49,539 nt of DNA from Pseudomonas entomophila (GTDB taxonomy: Bacteria > Pseudomonadota > Gammaproteobacteria > Pseudomonadales > Pseudomonadaceae), in assembly GCF_013523125.1 (NCBI RefSeq), contig NZ_JAAMQJ010000039.1, positions 1 to 49,539 on the forward strand, written 5' to 3'. The notes beneath the pieces are model-generated. The model made no database searches. It was not told the DNA's origin and saw only the letters and a program-made list of their open reading frames with translations. Position numbers and translations under genes: made by a program. This document shows positions 17,598 to 27,369 of this stretch, in pieces (within the stretch, counting starts at the first letter, position 1; each line of letters begins with the position of its first letter).

Positions 17598-19151
17598 ATG
17601 CCTGATACTTCTCCCGACGAAACGGTTCGTGCGGCGTTGCACATTTCCCATGCCCTGCTGCGCAAGCAACATGAGCTAGTCGTCAATTTTGGTGTGGGTT
17701 CGTTACACGCCACGGACCTCGATGTATTGCTGACGCAAGCATGCGCGGTCGTCGCCGAAGGCATGCGCACGGCGTATGCCAAGGTCCTGACCCCTCTCTC
17801 CGATGGCCAGCAGTTCCTGCTGTCCCATGGGGTGGGCTGGCATACACAGGACATCGGCAGCGCCACGGTCGGCGCAGACGAGGCCAGCCCGGCCGGCTAT
17901 GCCTTCATGACTGATCGTCCAGTGATCTCCAACCATCTGGGCCAGGAAAATCGCTTCAGGACCCCCTCCCTACTCAGGCGCTATGGGATTCAACGTGCGA
18001 TCAATGTCCCGATCCGCGGCCCGCTTAGCCCTTACGGCGTGCTGGAAGCCGACAATGGCGATGGCGCGGACTTCATCGAAAGCGACCTGGTCTTCATGGA
18101 AGGGATCGCCAACGTCATCGCGATGAGCGTCGAGCGCATGACCACGCGCACCGAAGAAGCGCACCGGCGCCCCTATTCGGAAAGCGTGCTCAACGCCAGC
18201 CCGGACTGCGTCAAGATTCTTTCGCCGTGCGGCACTATCGAGTTCTTCAACGAGCCAGGGCTGTGCCGCATGCAGCTCGAAAGCGCCGAGCAGGTCACCG
18301 GCTTGAACTGGGTGGAGCTGTGGCCCGAAGAGGCCAAGCCGGTCATCCGCAACGCCATGCAGCGTCTGGGATCGGGCGAATCGGTACGCTTCGAGTCGTT
18401 CTGCCCAACGGCCAAGGGCGAGCCGAAGTGGTGGGACGTCACGGCAGCGCCGATCTACGACGAGCAGAAGAACATCGACAAGATCATCGCGATCTCCCGG
18501 GATATCACCGAACGGCGCAATCATGAGCAGCAGTTGATCTCGCTGATCGATGCGCAGACCACCCAGATCAGCGAAAGCGATCTGCAACTCCATGAGATCC
18601 ACCATCGCGTCAAGAACAGCCTGCAACTGGTCAACACCTTGCTGTTGCTGCAGGCCAACGTGGCGGTCGAGGACACGGTCAAGCTTCAGCTGCAGACCGC
18701 AGCCAATCGTGTGCTGGCCATCGCAGCCGTGCATGGGCGGCTTTATCTGGAGGAGCATTGCCACGAAATCAGCGTCGGCGAGTACCTGCATGCCTTGATG
18801 GACGACATCGGCACGTCGTTCGACGACCGTTCCATCCAGCTGTCGGTCGAACCCACCTCGATCAGGGCCGAGCGCCTGGCGCCCCTGGGCCTGGTGATTA
18901 GCGAGCTGGTGACCAATGCCCTGAAATATGGCAAGGGCAACGTCGTCGTACGGGTCGCGGACGTCGATGCCAAGGCCATCGAGGTGATCGTCACCGACGA
19001 GGGCGACGGCTTCCCCGACTCCTACCCCAAGCCCAGTGGCACAGGGTTGGGCATGCGCCTGGTCAAGGGCTATTCGGGCTTCGGCGAGCAGGCCATCTCG
19101 GTGGATCGCTCGGTCGCCAGCAGCACGATACACGTGCGCTTCAAGCGCTGA
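17598..19151 (+). CDS. GAF-PAS sensor histidine kinase of the HisKA_2 type
   Basis: The 517-residue cytosolic kinase has a GAF domain (about 30-180), a PAS domain (about 192-310, ending RDITERRNHEQQ), a HisKA_2 dimerisation domain with the phospho-acceptor His336 in HHRVKN, and an HATPase domain with the N-box SELVTNALKYGKG and the glycine box DEGDGFPD. It lacks membrane helices, so the signal is internal or diffusible. HisKA_2 kinases often feed general-stress or light responses. No response regulator gene is next to it. The ATG at 17598 is preferred because homologous composition begins there; the frame is open to 17460 and no start has a good ribosome site. Confidence 0.85.
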   Translation: MPDTSPDETVRAALHISHALLRKQHELVVNFGVGSLHATDLDVLLTQACAVVAEGMRTAYAKVLTPLSDGQQFLLSHGVGWHTQDIGSATVGADEASPAGYAFMTDRPVISNHLGQENRFRTPSLLRRYGIQRAINVPIRGPLSPYGVLEADNGDGADFIESDLVFMEGIANVIAMSVERMTTRTEEAHRRPYSESVLNASPDCVKILSPCGTIEFFNEPGLCRMQLESAEQVTGLNWVELWPEEAKPVIRNAMQRLGSGESVRFESFCPTAKGEPKWWDVTAAPIYDEQKNIDKIIAISRDITERRNHEQQLISLIDAQTTQISESDLQLHEIHHRVKNSLQLVNTLLLLQANVAVEDTVKLQLQTAANRVLAIAAVHGRLYLEEHCHEISVGEYLHALMDDIGTSFDDRSIQLSVEPTSIRAERLAPLGLVISELVTNALKYGKGNVVVRVADVDAKAIEVIVTDEGDGFPDSYPKPSGTGLGMRLVKGYSGFGEQAISVDRSVASSTIHVRFKR

Positions 19152-19246
19152 GGCCCAGACCTTTCAACGTCTTGGAAAAAGCCCTGAGACAGAGTCATGG
19201 TTGCACCCACAGCTTCACCGGCATGATACAGGCACGCGCAGTCCTC

Positions 19247-19318
19247 CTGTGGGGGGCTTGCCCGCGATGGCGTCCGGCCCACCACCGCCTGCATCGCGGG
19301 CAAGCCCGCTCCCACAGA
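19247..19318. repeat. REP pair (REPIN) between convergent kinase genes
   Basis: TGTGGGGGGCTTGCCCGCGATG (19248-19269) is complemented by CATCGCGGGCAAGCCCGC followed by TCCCACA (19292-19316). This is the classical inverted REP pair of P. putida-group genomes. The rest of the 295-bp interval between the two stop codons shows nothing else. Confidence 0.8.
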
Positions 19319-19446
19319 GGGGATGAACCGCTCTGCCAGATCGGCGATGTGGTCCACCTCGTGTTAGGCAACGAGGTTGAAAGCCCTGGCACTGAGGCCG
19401 TATGCGCCAGCGCGCGTGACGAGCACCAGGGGCTGGCGAACGGCCC

Positions 19447-22400
19447 TCACAGGGTGTACAGCACGTCGCGGATCTTCATGGCCAGCGCTTGTACCGAGAA
19501 GGGTTTTTGCAGGATGTGCATGTCTTCGCCAAGGAACTGCCGCAGGTTACCGGCATCCTTGGTGTAGCCGGTGATCAGCAGCACCTTGATCGTCGGCTGG
19601 CGCGCCCGAATTCGATCGGCCAGTTCGCGCCCGCTCAGCCCTGGCAAGCCGACGTCGGACACCATCAGGTCGAACGCAGGTTCGCGGTCGATCAGCGCCA
19701 AGGCCGTCTGTGCGTCCTCGGCCTCGGCGACCTGGTAGCCCGCTTCCGTCAACAGTTCGGTGACCACCAGGCGGACGCTGGGCTCGTCCTCCACCAGCAG
19801 CACCCGTTCACCGGCGCCCTGGTTCAGCACGGTGGCCGCTGCGTGCGGCTCAGGGGCGCCAGGCACTGCCGTGTCCCGATGGCGTGGCAGCAGCAGGGTC
19901 ATGCACGTGCCCTGCCCCAGGGTGCTGTGGACCTCGACGTGGCCACCGGTCTGCTTGACGAAGCCGTACACCATGGACAGGCCGAGCCCTGTGCCCTTGC
20001 CTTGCGGCTTGGTGGTGAAGAACGGCTCGAAGACCTTGTCCAGCAGCTCAGGAGCGATGCCTTCGCCGGTGTCGCTGACGTCGAGGGCCAGGTAATCTCC
20101 GGCCAGGGCACCATCGGCCTGCCCAGGCCCTGAGCGCACGACGTTGCGCGTGCAGACCCGCAACCGTCCTGTCTCACCCATCGCATCACGGGCATTGATG
20201 CACAGGTTCAGCAGCACGTTTTCCAGCTGATTGGCATCGGTGTGCACGGTCCAGGCATCGGGCTGCAAGACCAGCTCGACCTGCACGTTCTCGGTCACGG
20301 TGCGCTGAAGCAGAAAGGCCATGTCGGTGATCAGCCGGTTCACGTCCACCGGTCGCATGTCCAGTGCCTGGCGCCGGCTGAAACTGAGCAGGCGCTGGGT
20401 CAACGCGGCAGCCCGTTGCGCCGAGACGATGGCGTTGCCGATGTAGCGCTGGGCACGTGTGTCCTCTGGCCGCGCATGACGCTGCAGCATCTCCATCGAC
20501 CCCATGATGCCGGTCAGCAGGTTGTTGAAGTCGTGGGCGATGCCCCCGGTCAGTTGCCCGATCGCTTCCATCTTCTGGCTCTGGCGCAAGGCGTCCTTGG
20601 CCTGTTCGAGTTCGGCCAGCCGGTCACGCTCGACCGTGACATCGCGCGCCACGCAATACAGCAACCCGCCTTCCGGCACGGCCGTCCAGTTGAGCGTGCG
20701 ATAGCTGCCCAGGCGGGTACGGAAGCGGTTCTCGAAATTGAGGGTCGGCGCGCCGATGGCCAATGCCTGGATTTCTTCCCGCGTGCGCACGTTGTCGTCC
20801 GGGTGCTCCAGCCATGCCGAGGTCCTGCCGACGATCTGTTCCACCGGCCAGCCGAGCACCCGGGTCCAGGCCGGGTTGACGCTGAGCCATACCCCCTCGA
20901 AGTCGGCGATGCCGATCATGTCGTGGCTGAAGGCCCACATCTGGTCACGCTCGCGGGTCCGTTCGCGCACCCGCAGCTCCAGTACCTCGTTGGCCTGGCG
21001 CAACGCGGCGGCCGATTCCTGGCGCAGCTGGGCCAGGCGCAGTGCCCCTTCCACCCGGGCGATCAGCTCTCGGGCACTGAACGGCTTGACCAAATAATCG
21101 TCCGCCCCTGCGGCGATGCCTTCGATGGAGGCCTCTTCGCCGGCCCTGGCAGACAACAGGATGATGGGCAGCGCATGGGTCGCCGGGTCGTCGCGCAGGG
21201 CCCGGATCACCCCGAAACCGTCGAGCACCGGCATCATGATGTCCGACAGCACCAGGTCGGGCCGTGCCCGACGCGCCTGTTCGACGGCCTCACGTCCATC
21301 GGCCACGGCGGTCACCGTGAAACCGGCTTCGCTCAGCAGGCGCTGCACGTAGCCGCGCATGTCGGCGTTGTCGTCGGCCAACAGGACGCGCAGACCATTG
21401 CTGGGCCTGACCTGACCAGCCGTGCGGTCGAGGGTTGGCACGGGGTCGTCGCCGTGGCCGGACAGCCAGCGCAAGGCTTCGGCGACGAAGGTATCGGCAT
21501 GGATGGCGGTCGAGGTCAGCGCATTGCCCTGGACCTTTCGCGCCGGCAGGTGCGCATGGCCGAACGGCAGCAACACCTCGAAGCAGGTGCCGACACCGAT
21601 CTCGCTGCGCACGCCGACCTGCCCGCCGTGCAACCGGGTCAGGTCCTTGACCAGCGCCAGGCCGATCCCCGTGCCCTCGTGCGTTCGACCGACCTGGCCT
21701 TCGATGCGGTGGAAACGGTCGAAGATACGCTCGAGCTCCTGCTGCGGGATGCCGACCCCGGTGTCCCGTACCTGCAGGCGTGCGCCGTCGGGCACGCGCT
21801 CAAGGTGGACGCCGATGTGTCCGCTCAAGGTGTACTTGAAGGCATTGGAAATGAGGTTGAGGACGATCTTCTCCCACATCTCCTGATCGATCCACACGGG
21901 CTCGCCCAGCGCACCGCAGTCGATATGGTACGTCAGCCCGGCGCGCGTCATGGCCGAGCGAAAACTGCTGGCCAACTCTGCCGTAAAGGCGGCCAGATCG
22001 ACCGGCGTGAAGTCGGCGCGTACCCGGCCCGCCTCGATGCGCGAGAAGTCCAGCAGTGTATTGACCAGGCGCAACAGCCGCTGACCGTTGCGGTGGACCA
22101 GGTGCAGCGACTCGCGCGCGACGGTCAACTGCCCAGGGGCCTCGGCCGGCTGGCCCAGCATGTCCTCCAGGGGGCCGAGCATGAGCGTCAACGGGGTACG
22201 GAACTCGTGGCTGGCGTTGGAAAAGAACACGGTCTTGGCCCGGTCCAGTTCGGCCAGTTCCTCCGAGCGCCGTCGCTCCTCTTCGTAGCGCTCGATGTTG
22301 CCCAACGCCGTACTCAGGTGCCCCGCCGCGCGCTGGAACAAGGTGGTGTAGTCCGCGTCGATGCGTCGCCGCGGGCTGATGCCGAGCACCAGGAAACCGT

Positions 22401-23271
22401 AGGGCACGCCGGCCCGTGTGCTCGGCACGGGTACCACCAGCGCCTGTTCCACCGGCTCGGGCCAGGGTCGCCCAGGCAGCCGCCCCGCGTAGCGTCGCTC
22501 GAGCCCTTCGACCGGCACCGGGGCGTTCAGCGCGTCGTGCAGGGGCCAAGGGGTCGCCTGCTCGGCTGGCAGGATCAACGCCGGCGCCAGGTCTTCGGCC
22601 GGCGTACAGCCTTCGAGGGCCGTGCGGCGGTAGCCCCCCGAGACGGGATCGGCCAGGTATACCAGCACGAACGGCGCCTCCTCTGGCACCGCCTGGAGCA
22701 GGCGAGCCACGCTCTCGCAGGCCTCGGTTGGCGTACGGGTCGCCGCCGTGACTTCGGCTACCTGGCGCAGCAGACGTTCGCGACGCGTGGCCAGCACGCG
22801 GTAGGTGGTCTCGGTGACCGCCGTGAAGATGCCCTCTACCCGCCCGTCCTCGCCGCGAACCGGGCTGTAGCTGTAATAGAAATAGCACTCTTCGGTGTAG
22901 CCGAAGCGGTTGAGCGGCAGCAGTTGGTCTTCGGACCAGGTGGCCTCACCGGTGTCCATCACGTGATCGAACATCGGCCCGATGATGTCCCAGATCTCCG
23001 CCCAGACCTCGGGCCCTGGCCTGCCCAGCGCCCACGGATGCTTGCGCCCTGGCACCGGGCTCCAGGCATCGTTGTAGATCAGGGCTCGGGTTTCACCCCA
23101 GTACAGCACCATCGGGAAGCGCGACCCCAGGCAGATGCTGACGGCCGAACGCAGGGCCTGGGACCAGCCATCGAGCGGGCCGAAGGGGGTGCTCGACCAG
23201 TCCTTCTCGCGCATCAGGCGCGCCATTTCGCCGGGAAAATCCAGAAAGGTGCAGGCAGGGGCTAGGGTCAT
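19447..23271 (-). CDS. Hybrid sensor kinase with two kinase cores and two receivers
   Basis: The 1274-residue soluble protein reads, in order: PAS-like N-terminus (about 1-165), GAF-like region (about 170-340), HisKA with SHEFRTPLT, HATPase (NLISNAFKYT, DTGVGI, GTGIGLALVKDL), receiver 1 (LLADDNADM, phospho-acceptor in DLVLSDIMMP), a second PAS (about 780-890), a second HisKA with AHDFNNLL, a second HATPase (NLCINARDAM, GTGLGLSMVYGF), and receiver 2 (LLVEDEPSVR, acceptor in DLMVSDVGLP). All key histidines and aspartates are present, so a multistep relay within one chain is possible. No HPt domain or partner regulator is nearby. The start is ATG 23271; an in-frame ATG at 23316 would add 15 residues of poor composition. 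Confidence 0.88.
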   Translation of the reverse strand: MTLAPACTFLDFPGEMARLMREKDWSSTPFGPLDGWSQALRSAVSICLGSRFPMVLYWGETRALIYNDAWSPVPGRKHPWALGRPGPEVWAEIWDIIGPMFDHVMDTGEATWSEDQLLPLNRFGYTEECYFYYSYSPVRGEDGRVEGIFTAVTETTYRVLATRRERLLRQVAEVTAATRTPTEACESVARLLQAVPEEAPFVLVYLADPVSGGYRRTALEGCTPAEDLAPALILPAEQATPWPLHDALNAPVPVEGLERRYAGRLPGRPWPEPVEQALVVPVPSTRAGVPYGFLVLGISPRRRIDADYTTLFQRAAGHLSTALGNIERYEEERRRSEELAELDRAKTVFFSNASHEFRTPLTLMLGPLEDMLGQPAEAPGQLTVARESLHLVHRNGQRLLRLVNTLLDFSRIEAGRVRADFTPVDLAAFTAELASSFRSAMTRAGLTYHIDCGALGEPVWIDQEMWEKIVLNLISNAFKYTLSGHIGVHLERVPDGARLQVRDTGVGIPQQELERIFDRFHRIEGQVGRTHEGTGIGLALVKDLTRLHGGQVGVRSEIGVGTCFEVLLPFGHAHLPARKVQGNALTSTAIHADTFVAEALRWLSGHGDDPVPTLDRTAGQVRPSNGLRVLLADDNADMRGYVQRLLSEAGFTVTAVADGREAVEQARRARPDLVLSDIMMPVLDGFGVIRALRDDPATHALPIILLSARAGEEASIEGIAAGADDYLVKPFSARELIARVEGALRLAQLRQESAAALRQANEVLELRVRERTRERDQMWAFSHDMIGIADFEGVWLSVNPAWTRVLGWPVEQIVGRTSAWLEHPDDNVRTREEIQALAIGAPTLNFENRFRTRLGSYRTLNWTAVPEGGLLYCVARDVTVERDRLAELEQAKDALRQSQKMEAIGQLTGGIAHDFNNLLTGIMGSMEMLQRHARPEDTRAQRYIGNAIVSAQRAAALTQRLLSFSRRQALDMRPVDVNRLITDMAFLLQRTVTENVQVELVLQPDAWTVHTDANQLENVLLNLCINARDAMGETGRLRVCTRNVVRSGPGQADGALAGDYLALDVSDTGEGIAPELLDKVFEPFFTTKPQGKGTGLGLSMVYGFVKQTGGHVEVHSTLGQGTCMTLLLPRHRDTAVPGAPEPHAAATVLNQGAGERVLLVEDEPSVRLVVTELLTEAGYQVAEAEDAQTALALIDREPAFDLMVSDVGLPGLSGRELADRIRARQPTIKVLLITGYTKDAGNLRQFLGEDMHILQKPFSVQALAMKIRDVLYTL

Positions 23272-23448
23272 GGGATACCGGGCGGTCGAGAACGATGGGT
23301 GAATGACGCACAGCACCCGCTACCAGGCATGCCGCCGCTCGGGGCTTGGGCAACAGGACACGGCAAAAATTTCGTGACCGGTTGCCCAGGCAGCCTGCCG
23401 GGTGGACAGGTGCGATACCGGGCGGGCCCTCCATGGCCCTGCCAGGTC

Positions 23449-24468
23449 CTAGACCACGTTGGGTTCCATCTCCAGCGCCACGCCGAAACGTGCCTGGATG
23501 TCTTGCTGGATGCTACGCGCCAGGGCATGCAGCTGCGCACCGGTGGCCTGCCCATGATTGACCAGCACCAGGGCCTGCAAGCCGTGCACACCGGCATCGC
23601 CTTGGCGATGGCCTTTCCAGCCGGCCTGCTCGATCAGCCAGCCGGCCGCCAGCTTGACCTGGCCATCGGCCTGGGGATAGGCGACCACGCCGGGATGGTC
23701 GCGCCGGATGCGCTCGGCCACCTGCGCAGGCACGACCGGGTTCTTGAAGAAACTGCCAGCATTGCCCAGCACCGCCGGGTCAGGCAGCTTTTCACGACGG
23801 ATGCCGCAGATTGCCTCGCTGATGTGCTGGGCGGTCGCCTGCTCGATGCCCTGCTCAAGCAAGCGCTGGCGAACCGGGCCGTACTCGAGCTGCGCGCGCA
23901 GTTGTCGGTCCAGGGCAAAGCGCACGCGCAGGATGATCCAGCGGCCCGGTTCGCGCTTGAACACGCTGTCCCGGTAGCCGAAGCCGCAGTCCTGCGCGCT
24001 GAACTCGCGCACCTGGCCATCGTGGCGGTCCAGGGCGGTCAGGCCGGCGAACACGTCCTTGATCTCCACGCCATAGGCACCGACGTTCTGCATCGGCGCG
24101 GCGCCGACCGTGCCAGGAATCAGGCTGAGGTTCTCCAGACCGCTGAAGCCCTGGGCCAGCGTCCATTGCACGAAGGGATGCCAGGGCTCGCCCGCCTCGG
24201 CCTCGACGATGACCTGCTCGTCCGTTTCGGCCACCACACGACGGCCCTGGCTGAGCATGCGCAGCACCAGGGCGTGCACATTGGCGGTCAGCAGCAGGTT
24301 GCTGCCGCCGCCGATGACCATCAAGGGCAATTGCCGCCGCTCGGCTTCGTCGAGGGCTGCGCGCACCTCGTCGTCGCTGCGCGCCTCGGCCAGCACGCTG
24401 GCCTGCACATCGATGCCGAAGGTGTTGTAGGGCTTGAGCGACGCATGCTCACGCAACACGAGGGTCAT
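23449..24468 (-). CDS. murB: UDP-N-acetylenolpyruvoylglucosamine reductase
   Basis: MurB reduces UDP-GlcNAc-enolpyruvate to UDP-MurNAc with NADPH in peptidoglycan synthesis. The 339-residue type I enzyme has the FAD-binding VIGGGSNLLL and PGTVGAAPMQNVGAYG motifs, the catalytic serine in NAGSFFKNP, and the C-terminal glutamate in ALEMEPNVV. Its ATG (24468) overlaps the phosphatase stop in ATGA. It is the last gene of the envelope operon. Confidence 0.96.
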   Translation of the reverse strand: MTLVLREHASLKPYNTFGIDVQASVLAEARSDDEVRAALDEAERRQLPLMVIGGGSNLLLTANVHALVLRMLSQGRRVVAETDEQVIVEAEAGEPWHPFVQWTLAQGFSGLENLSLIPGTVGAAPMQNVGAYGVEIKDVFAGLTALDRHDGQVREFSAQDCGFGYRDSVFKREPGRWIILRVRFALDRQLRAQLEYGPVRQRLLEQGIEQATAQHISEAICGIRREKLPDPAVLGNAGSFFKNPVVPAQVAERIRRDHPGVVAYPQADGQVKLAAGWLIEQAGWKGHRQGDAGVHGLQALVLVNHGQATGAQLHALARSIQQDIQARFGVALEMEPNVV

Positions 24469-24929
24469 GGATGCCCCCGCAGCTCGTTCACCAGGGTCTG
24501 GCAAGCGGCCTCGATCAGGTCCAGCACCTGCTCGAACCCGGCCGCGCCGCCATGATAAGGGTCCGGTACGTCGTCGCGTGCACCGCCGTAGCGGCGCAGG
24601 AACAGATCGACCTGCGCCGTCGAGGCGGGCGGACGCAGGGCCTGCAGGTGCGCGAGGTTGCTCGGGTCCATGGCCAGGATCAGGTCGTACTCGAAGAAGT
24701 CTTCGGGCCTGACCTGCTGGGCGCGCTGGCGCGACAGGTCGTAGCCCCGTGTCAGGGCTGCGCGGCAGGTCCGGCCGTCAGGCGGCTCGCCGACATGCCA
24801 GTCGCCTGTGCCGGCGGACGCTACCTCGACTCGCTTGGCCAACCCGGCCGCCTGCAACTGATGGCGCAGGACGCCTTCGGCAGTCGGTGAGCGGCAGATG
24901 TTGCCCAGGCACACGAACAGGATCCGCAT
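24465..24929 (-). CDS. Low-molecular-weight protein-tyrosine phosphatase
   Basis: The 154-residue protein has the LMW-PTP active loop VCLGNICRSP (C-x5-R-S, Cys7) and the acid motif VPDPYHGG. Such enzymes often work against tyrosine kinases that control exopolysaccharide, but no kinase gene is here. ATGATG offers two starts; the second (24929) is 4 nt from GGAGG and is used here, the first (24932) overlaps the kdsB TGA. The gene is embedded between kdsB and murB, as in many pseudomonads. Confidence 0.92.
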   Translation of the reverse strand: MRILFVCLGNICRSPTAEGVLRHQLQAAGLAKRVEVASAGTGDWHVGEPPDGRTCRAALTRGYDLSRQRAQQVRPEDFFEYDLILAMDPSNLAHLQALRPPASTAQVDLFLRRYGGARDDVPDPYHGGAAGFEQVLDLIEAACQTLVNELRGHP

Positions 24930-25693
24930 CATGCCTCCAGCAGGCGTCGCACGCGCGCCAGGTCTTCGGCCGTGTCGACGCCGACCGCTGGCGCTTCCAG
25001 GGCATCGGCAACATGGATGCGCACGCCGTGCCAGAGGGCGCGCAACTGCTCCAGCGCCTCGGTCTGCTCGAGCCCGCACGGGCCCCAGCCGACGAAGTCC
25101 TGGAGAAAACTCACCCGGTAGGCGTACAGGCCGATATGGCGACGATAGGGCACGCCCTCGGGCAACCGGTCCTGGCCCTGGGCGAACAGGTCGCGGGCCC
25201 AGGGCAGCGGCGCCCGGCTGAACGTCAGGGCCATGCCGTGCCGGTCGCTGACCACCTTGACCGCATTGGGGTTGAACACCGTGTCGGGCTGCTCGATCGG
25301 TTCGGCCAGGGTCGCGATGCCGGCCTGCGGGTGAGCCGCCAGGTTGGCGGCGACCTGATCGATGATCACCGGTGGAATCAGCGGCTCGTCGCCCTGGACA
25401 TTGACCACGATGGCGTCGGCGGGCAGCCCCAGCTGCGCTGCCACCTCGGCCAGCCGGTCGGTGCCGGACTCATGGTCGGCACGGGTCAGCAACACCTCGG
25501 CGCCGAACGCCTGACAAGCCTCGACGATGCTGGCGTCGTCGGTGGCGATCACCACGCGCGTGGCCGCGCTCTTGCAGGCCTGTTCCCAGACGTGCTGGAC
25601 CATCGGCTTGCCGGCGATCGGCAGCAGCGGCTTGCCCGGCAGGCGCGTGGAGCGCAGCCGGGCGGGAATCACCACGGTGAAGGCGGTGCTCAT
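24929..25693 (-). CDS. kdsB: 3-deoxy-manno-octulosonate cytidylyltransferase
   Basis: KdsB activates Kdo as CMP-Kdo for the LPS inner core. The 254-residue protein begins with the nucleotide-binding motif VVIPARLRSTRLPGKPL (8-24), and it has NVQGDEPLIPP, the metal and sugar site. The ATG overlaps the ycaR TGA by 4 nt (ATGA). It sits directly in the lpxK operon, joining lipid A and core supply. Confidence 0.96.
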   Translation of the reverse strand: MSTAFTVVIPARLRSTRLPGKPLLPIAGKPMVQHVWEQACKSAATRVVIATDDASIVEACQAFGAEVLLTRADHESGTDRLAEVAAQLGLPADAIVVNVQGDEPLIPPVIIDQVAANLAAHPQAGIATLAEPIEQPDTVFNPNAVKVVSDRHGMALTFSRAPLPWARDLFAQGQDRLPEGVPYRRHIGLYAYRVSFLQDFVGWGPCGLEQTEALEQLRALWHGVRIHVADALEAPAVGVDTAEDLARVRRLLEA

Positions 25694-25875
25694 TTATCCA
25701 GGCGCTCGTCGTCGGTCAGGGTGCGCGCCTCGCTTTCCAGCATCACTGGGATGCCGTCACGGATCGGGTAGGCCACGCCGGCGCCCTTGCTGATCAGCTC
25801 GGTCTTGTCGGCGCTGAGCTTGAGCGGGCCTTTGGTGATCGGGCAAGCCAGGATGTCGAGCAGTTTGGTGTCCAT
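25690..25875 (-). CDS. ycaR: YcaR/Trm112-like small protein (UPF0434)
   Basis: This 61-residue protein, starting MDTKLLDILACPITKGPL, belongs to the Trm112-like fold found between lpxK and kdsB in many proteobacteria. Only one cysteine of the zinc-ribbon set is present, as is common in this bacterial branch, so it probably binds no zinc. Its role is unknown. It starts 53 bp after the lpxK stop. Confidence 0.92.
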   Translation of the reverse strand: MDTKLLDILACPITKGPLKLSADKTELISKGAGVAYPIRDGIPVMLESEARTLTDDERLDK

Positions 25876-25927
25876 GGATACGTCCTAGAGGTGTGTAGCC
25901 AGAAGAAGGAGGAGGAACATCGACGCG

Positions 25928-26935
25928 TCACGCACGTCGGTGTGGCAGCAACCGCTCGAGCTGGGCGTCGAACCAGGCAACGAAGGCAGGCGAAGGCTCG
26001 GCCTCCACCGCCAGGTACCACCAGTCGTCGGCTGCGAAGGCACGGCACTTCACCGCGTCCTTTTCGGTCATCAGCAGCGGCAAGGCCGGGCTGAACGTCA
26101 ACGCCTCGCGACTGAACCGGGCATGGTCGGCGAACGGGTGCGCGATCGGTTGCCAGTCTAGCGCTTGCACGGTCTTGAAGAAACGCTCGGGGTTGCCGAT
26201 GCCCGCCACCGCATGCACGGCCTGGCCTGGCGGAAACTGCGTGAGCGACCGACGCTCGCCGGTGCGCACGTTGACCAGCGCGCTGGGCCGCAGGCCAAAG
26301 GCGTAGCCCTCGGCACGGTCGACCGGAGCACCGTTGAACAGCACGGCATCGACCTCGGCCAGACGCTCGGGCGGCTCGCGCAGGGGGCCGGCGGGCAGGC
26401 AACGCCCATTGCCCAGGCCGCGGGCGGCATCGATCAGCACCAGTTCCAGGTCACGGGCCAGCCGATAGTGCTGCAAGCCGTCGTCGCACAGGATCAGGTC
26501 CAGTGGCTCGGCCGCCAGCAGGCCACGCACGGCGCGTGAGCGATCTGGGTCGATCATCAGCGGCACGCCGGTGCGCTGCACGATCAGCAGCGGCTCGTCC
26601 CCCGCCTGCTCGGCGCCCTGCCCCGCCTCGACGCGCCAGGGCAACTGCGGCGGCCGGGCACCGTAGCCACGGCTGACCACACCGACCCGCAACCCCTGGC
26701 GGCGGCACTGGTCGATCAGCCAGAGAATCATGGGGGTCTTGCCCGTGCCGCCCACGGTCACGTTGCCGACCACGAGCACCGGCACCGGCGCCCGGTAGGC
26801 GGTGCGGCGACCGTCGAGAAAGCGTGCCCGCTTGCCCGCCACGACGCGGCGGTAGAGGCATTCCAGGGGGCGCAGCAGGGTCAGGGCCGGATGCCCGGTG
26901 TACCAGGCAGCGAGCAGGCGTTCGCCCAGGGCCAT
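25928..26935 (-). CDS. lpxK: Tetraacyldisaccharide 4'-kinase
   Basis: LpxK phosphorylates the lipid A precursor at the 4' position at the inner membrane face. The 335-residue protein has an N-terminal amphipathic helix and the Walker A motif GNVTVGGTGKTP (about 57-68); the DDGLQHYRL motif near 155 and the TEKDAVK motif near 300 are also conserved. GTG (26938) and ATG (26935) are adjacent; the ATG overlaps the exbD TGA by 1 nt and has AAGGAG upstream. Confidence 0.95.
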   Translation of the reverse strand: MALGERLLAAWYTGHPALTLLRPLECLYRRVVAGKRARFLDGRRTAYRAPVPVLVVGNVTVGGTGKTPMILWLIDQCRRQGLRVGVVSRGYGARPPQLPWRVEAGQGAEQAGDEPLLIVQRTGVPLMIDPDRSRAVRGLLAAEPLDLILCDDGLQHYRLARDLELVLIDAARGLGNGRCLPAGPLREPPERLAEVDAVLFNGAPVDRAEGYAFGLRPSALVNVRTGERRSLTQFPPGQAVHAVAGIGNPERFFKTVQALDWQPIAHPFADHARFSREALTFSPALPLLMTEKDAVKCRAFAADDWWYLAVEAEPSPAFVAWFDAQLERLLPHRRA

Positions 26936-27369
26936 CACTTCGCTCCTTGAGCTGCCTCGACGGTGGTCATGCGCAGGCGGCTGAAGCCCAGCTTGCCGGC
27001 GGCGTCCATGGCGGTCACCACGGCCTGGTGCGGCGTCTTGCCGTCGGCGCTGATCGCCAGCGGCAACTGGTTGTCGCCGCCGGATTCGCGCTGCAGCGCC
27101 TCGGTGAGGGTCGCCAGGTCACTGCTGGGCAGCAGGTGGTTGTTCACCGAATAGACCCCGTCGGCGCTGATGGTGATTTCCACCACCTTGCCCTCGTCGG
27201 TCGGCGCCGCTTCGGCACTGGCGGCCTCGGGCAGCTCCACGCGCAATTGGGTCTCGCGGGTGAAGGTCGTGGTGACGACGAAGAACAGCAGCAGGACGAA
27301 GACCACGTCGATCAACGACGCCAGGTTGATGTCGACGTTCTCGCGGGCACGGTTGCGTCGGAACTTCAC
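26935..27369 (-). CDS. exbD: ExbD/TolR-family energy transducer subunit
   Basis: ExbD/TolR proteins have one N-terminal membrane helix with a proton-binding aspartate and a periplasmic domain. Here the helix at 13-35 contains the aspartate in NLASLIDVVFVLLLFF, followed by a 105-residue periplasmic domain. With ExbB it forms a proton-driven motor. No tonB lies next to it; this exbBD pair is a standard companion of lpxK in Pseudomonas, and its true partner is not known. Overlaps exbB by 4 nt. Confidence 0.93.
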   Translation of the reverse strand: MKFRRNRARENVDINLASLIDVVFVLLLFFVVTTTFTRETQLRVELPEAASAEAAPTDEGKVVEITISADGVYSVNNHLLPSSDLATLTEALQRESGGDNQLPLAISADGKTPHQAVVTAMDAAGKLGFSRLRMTTVEAAQGAK

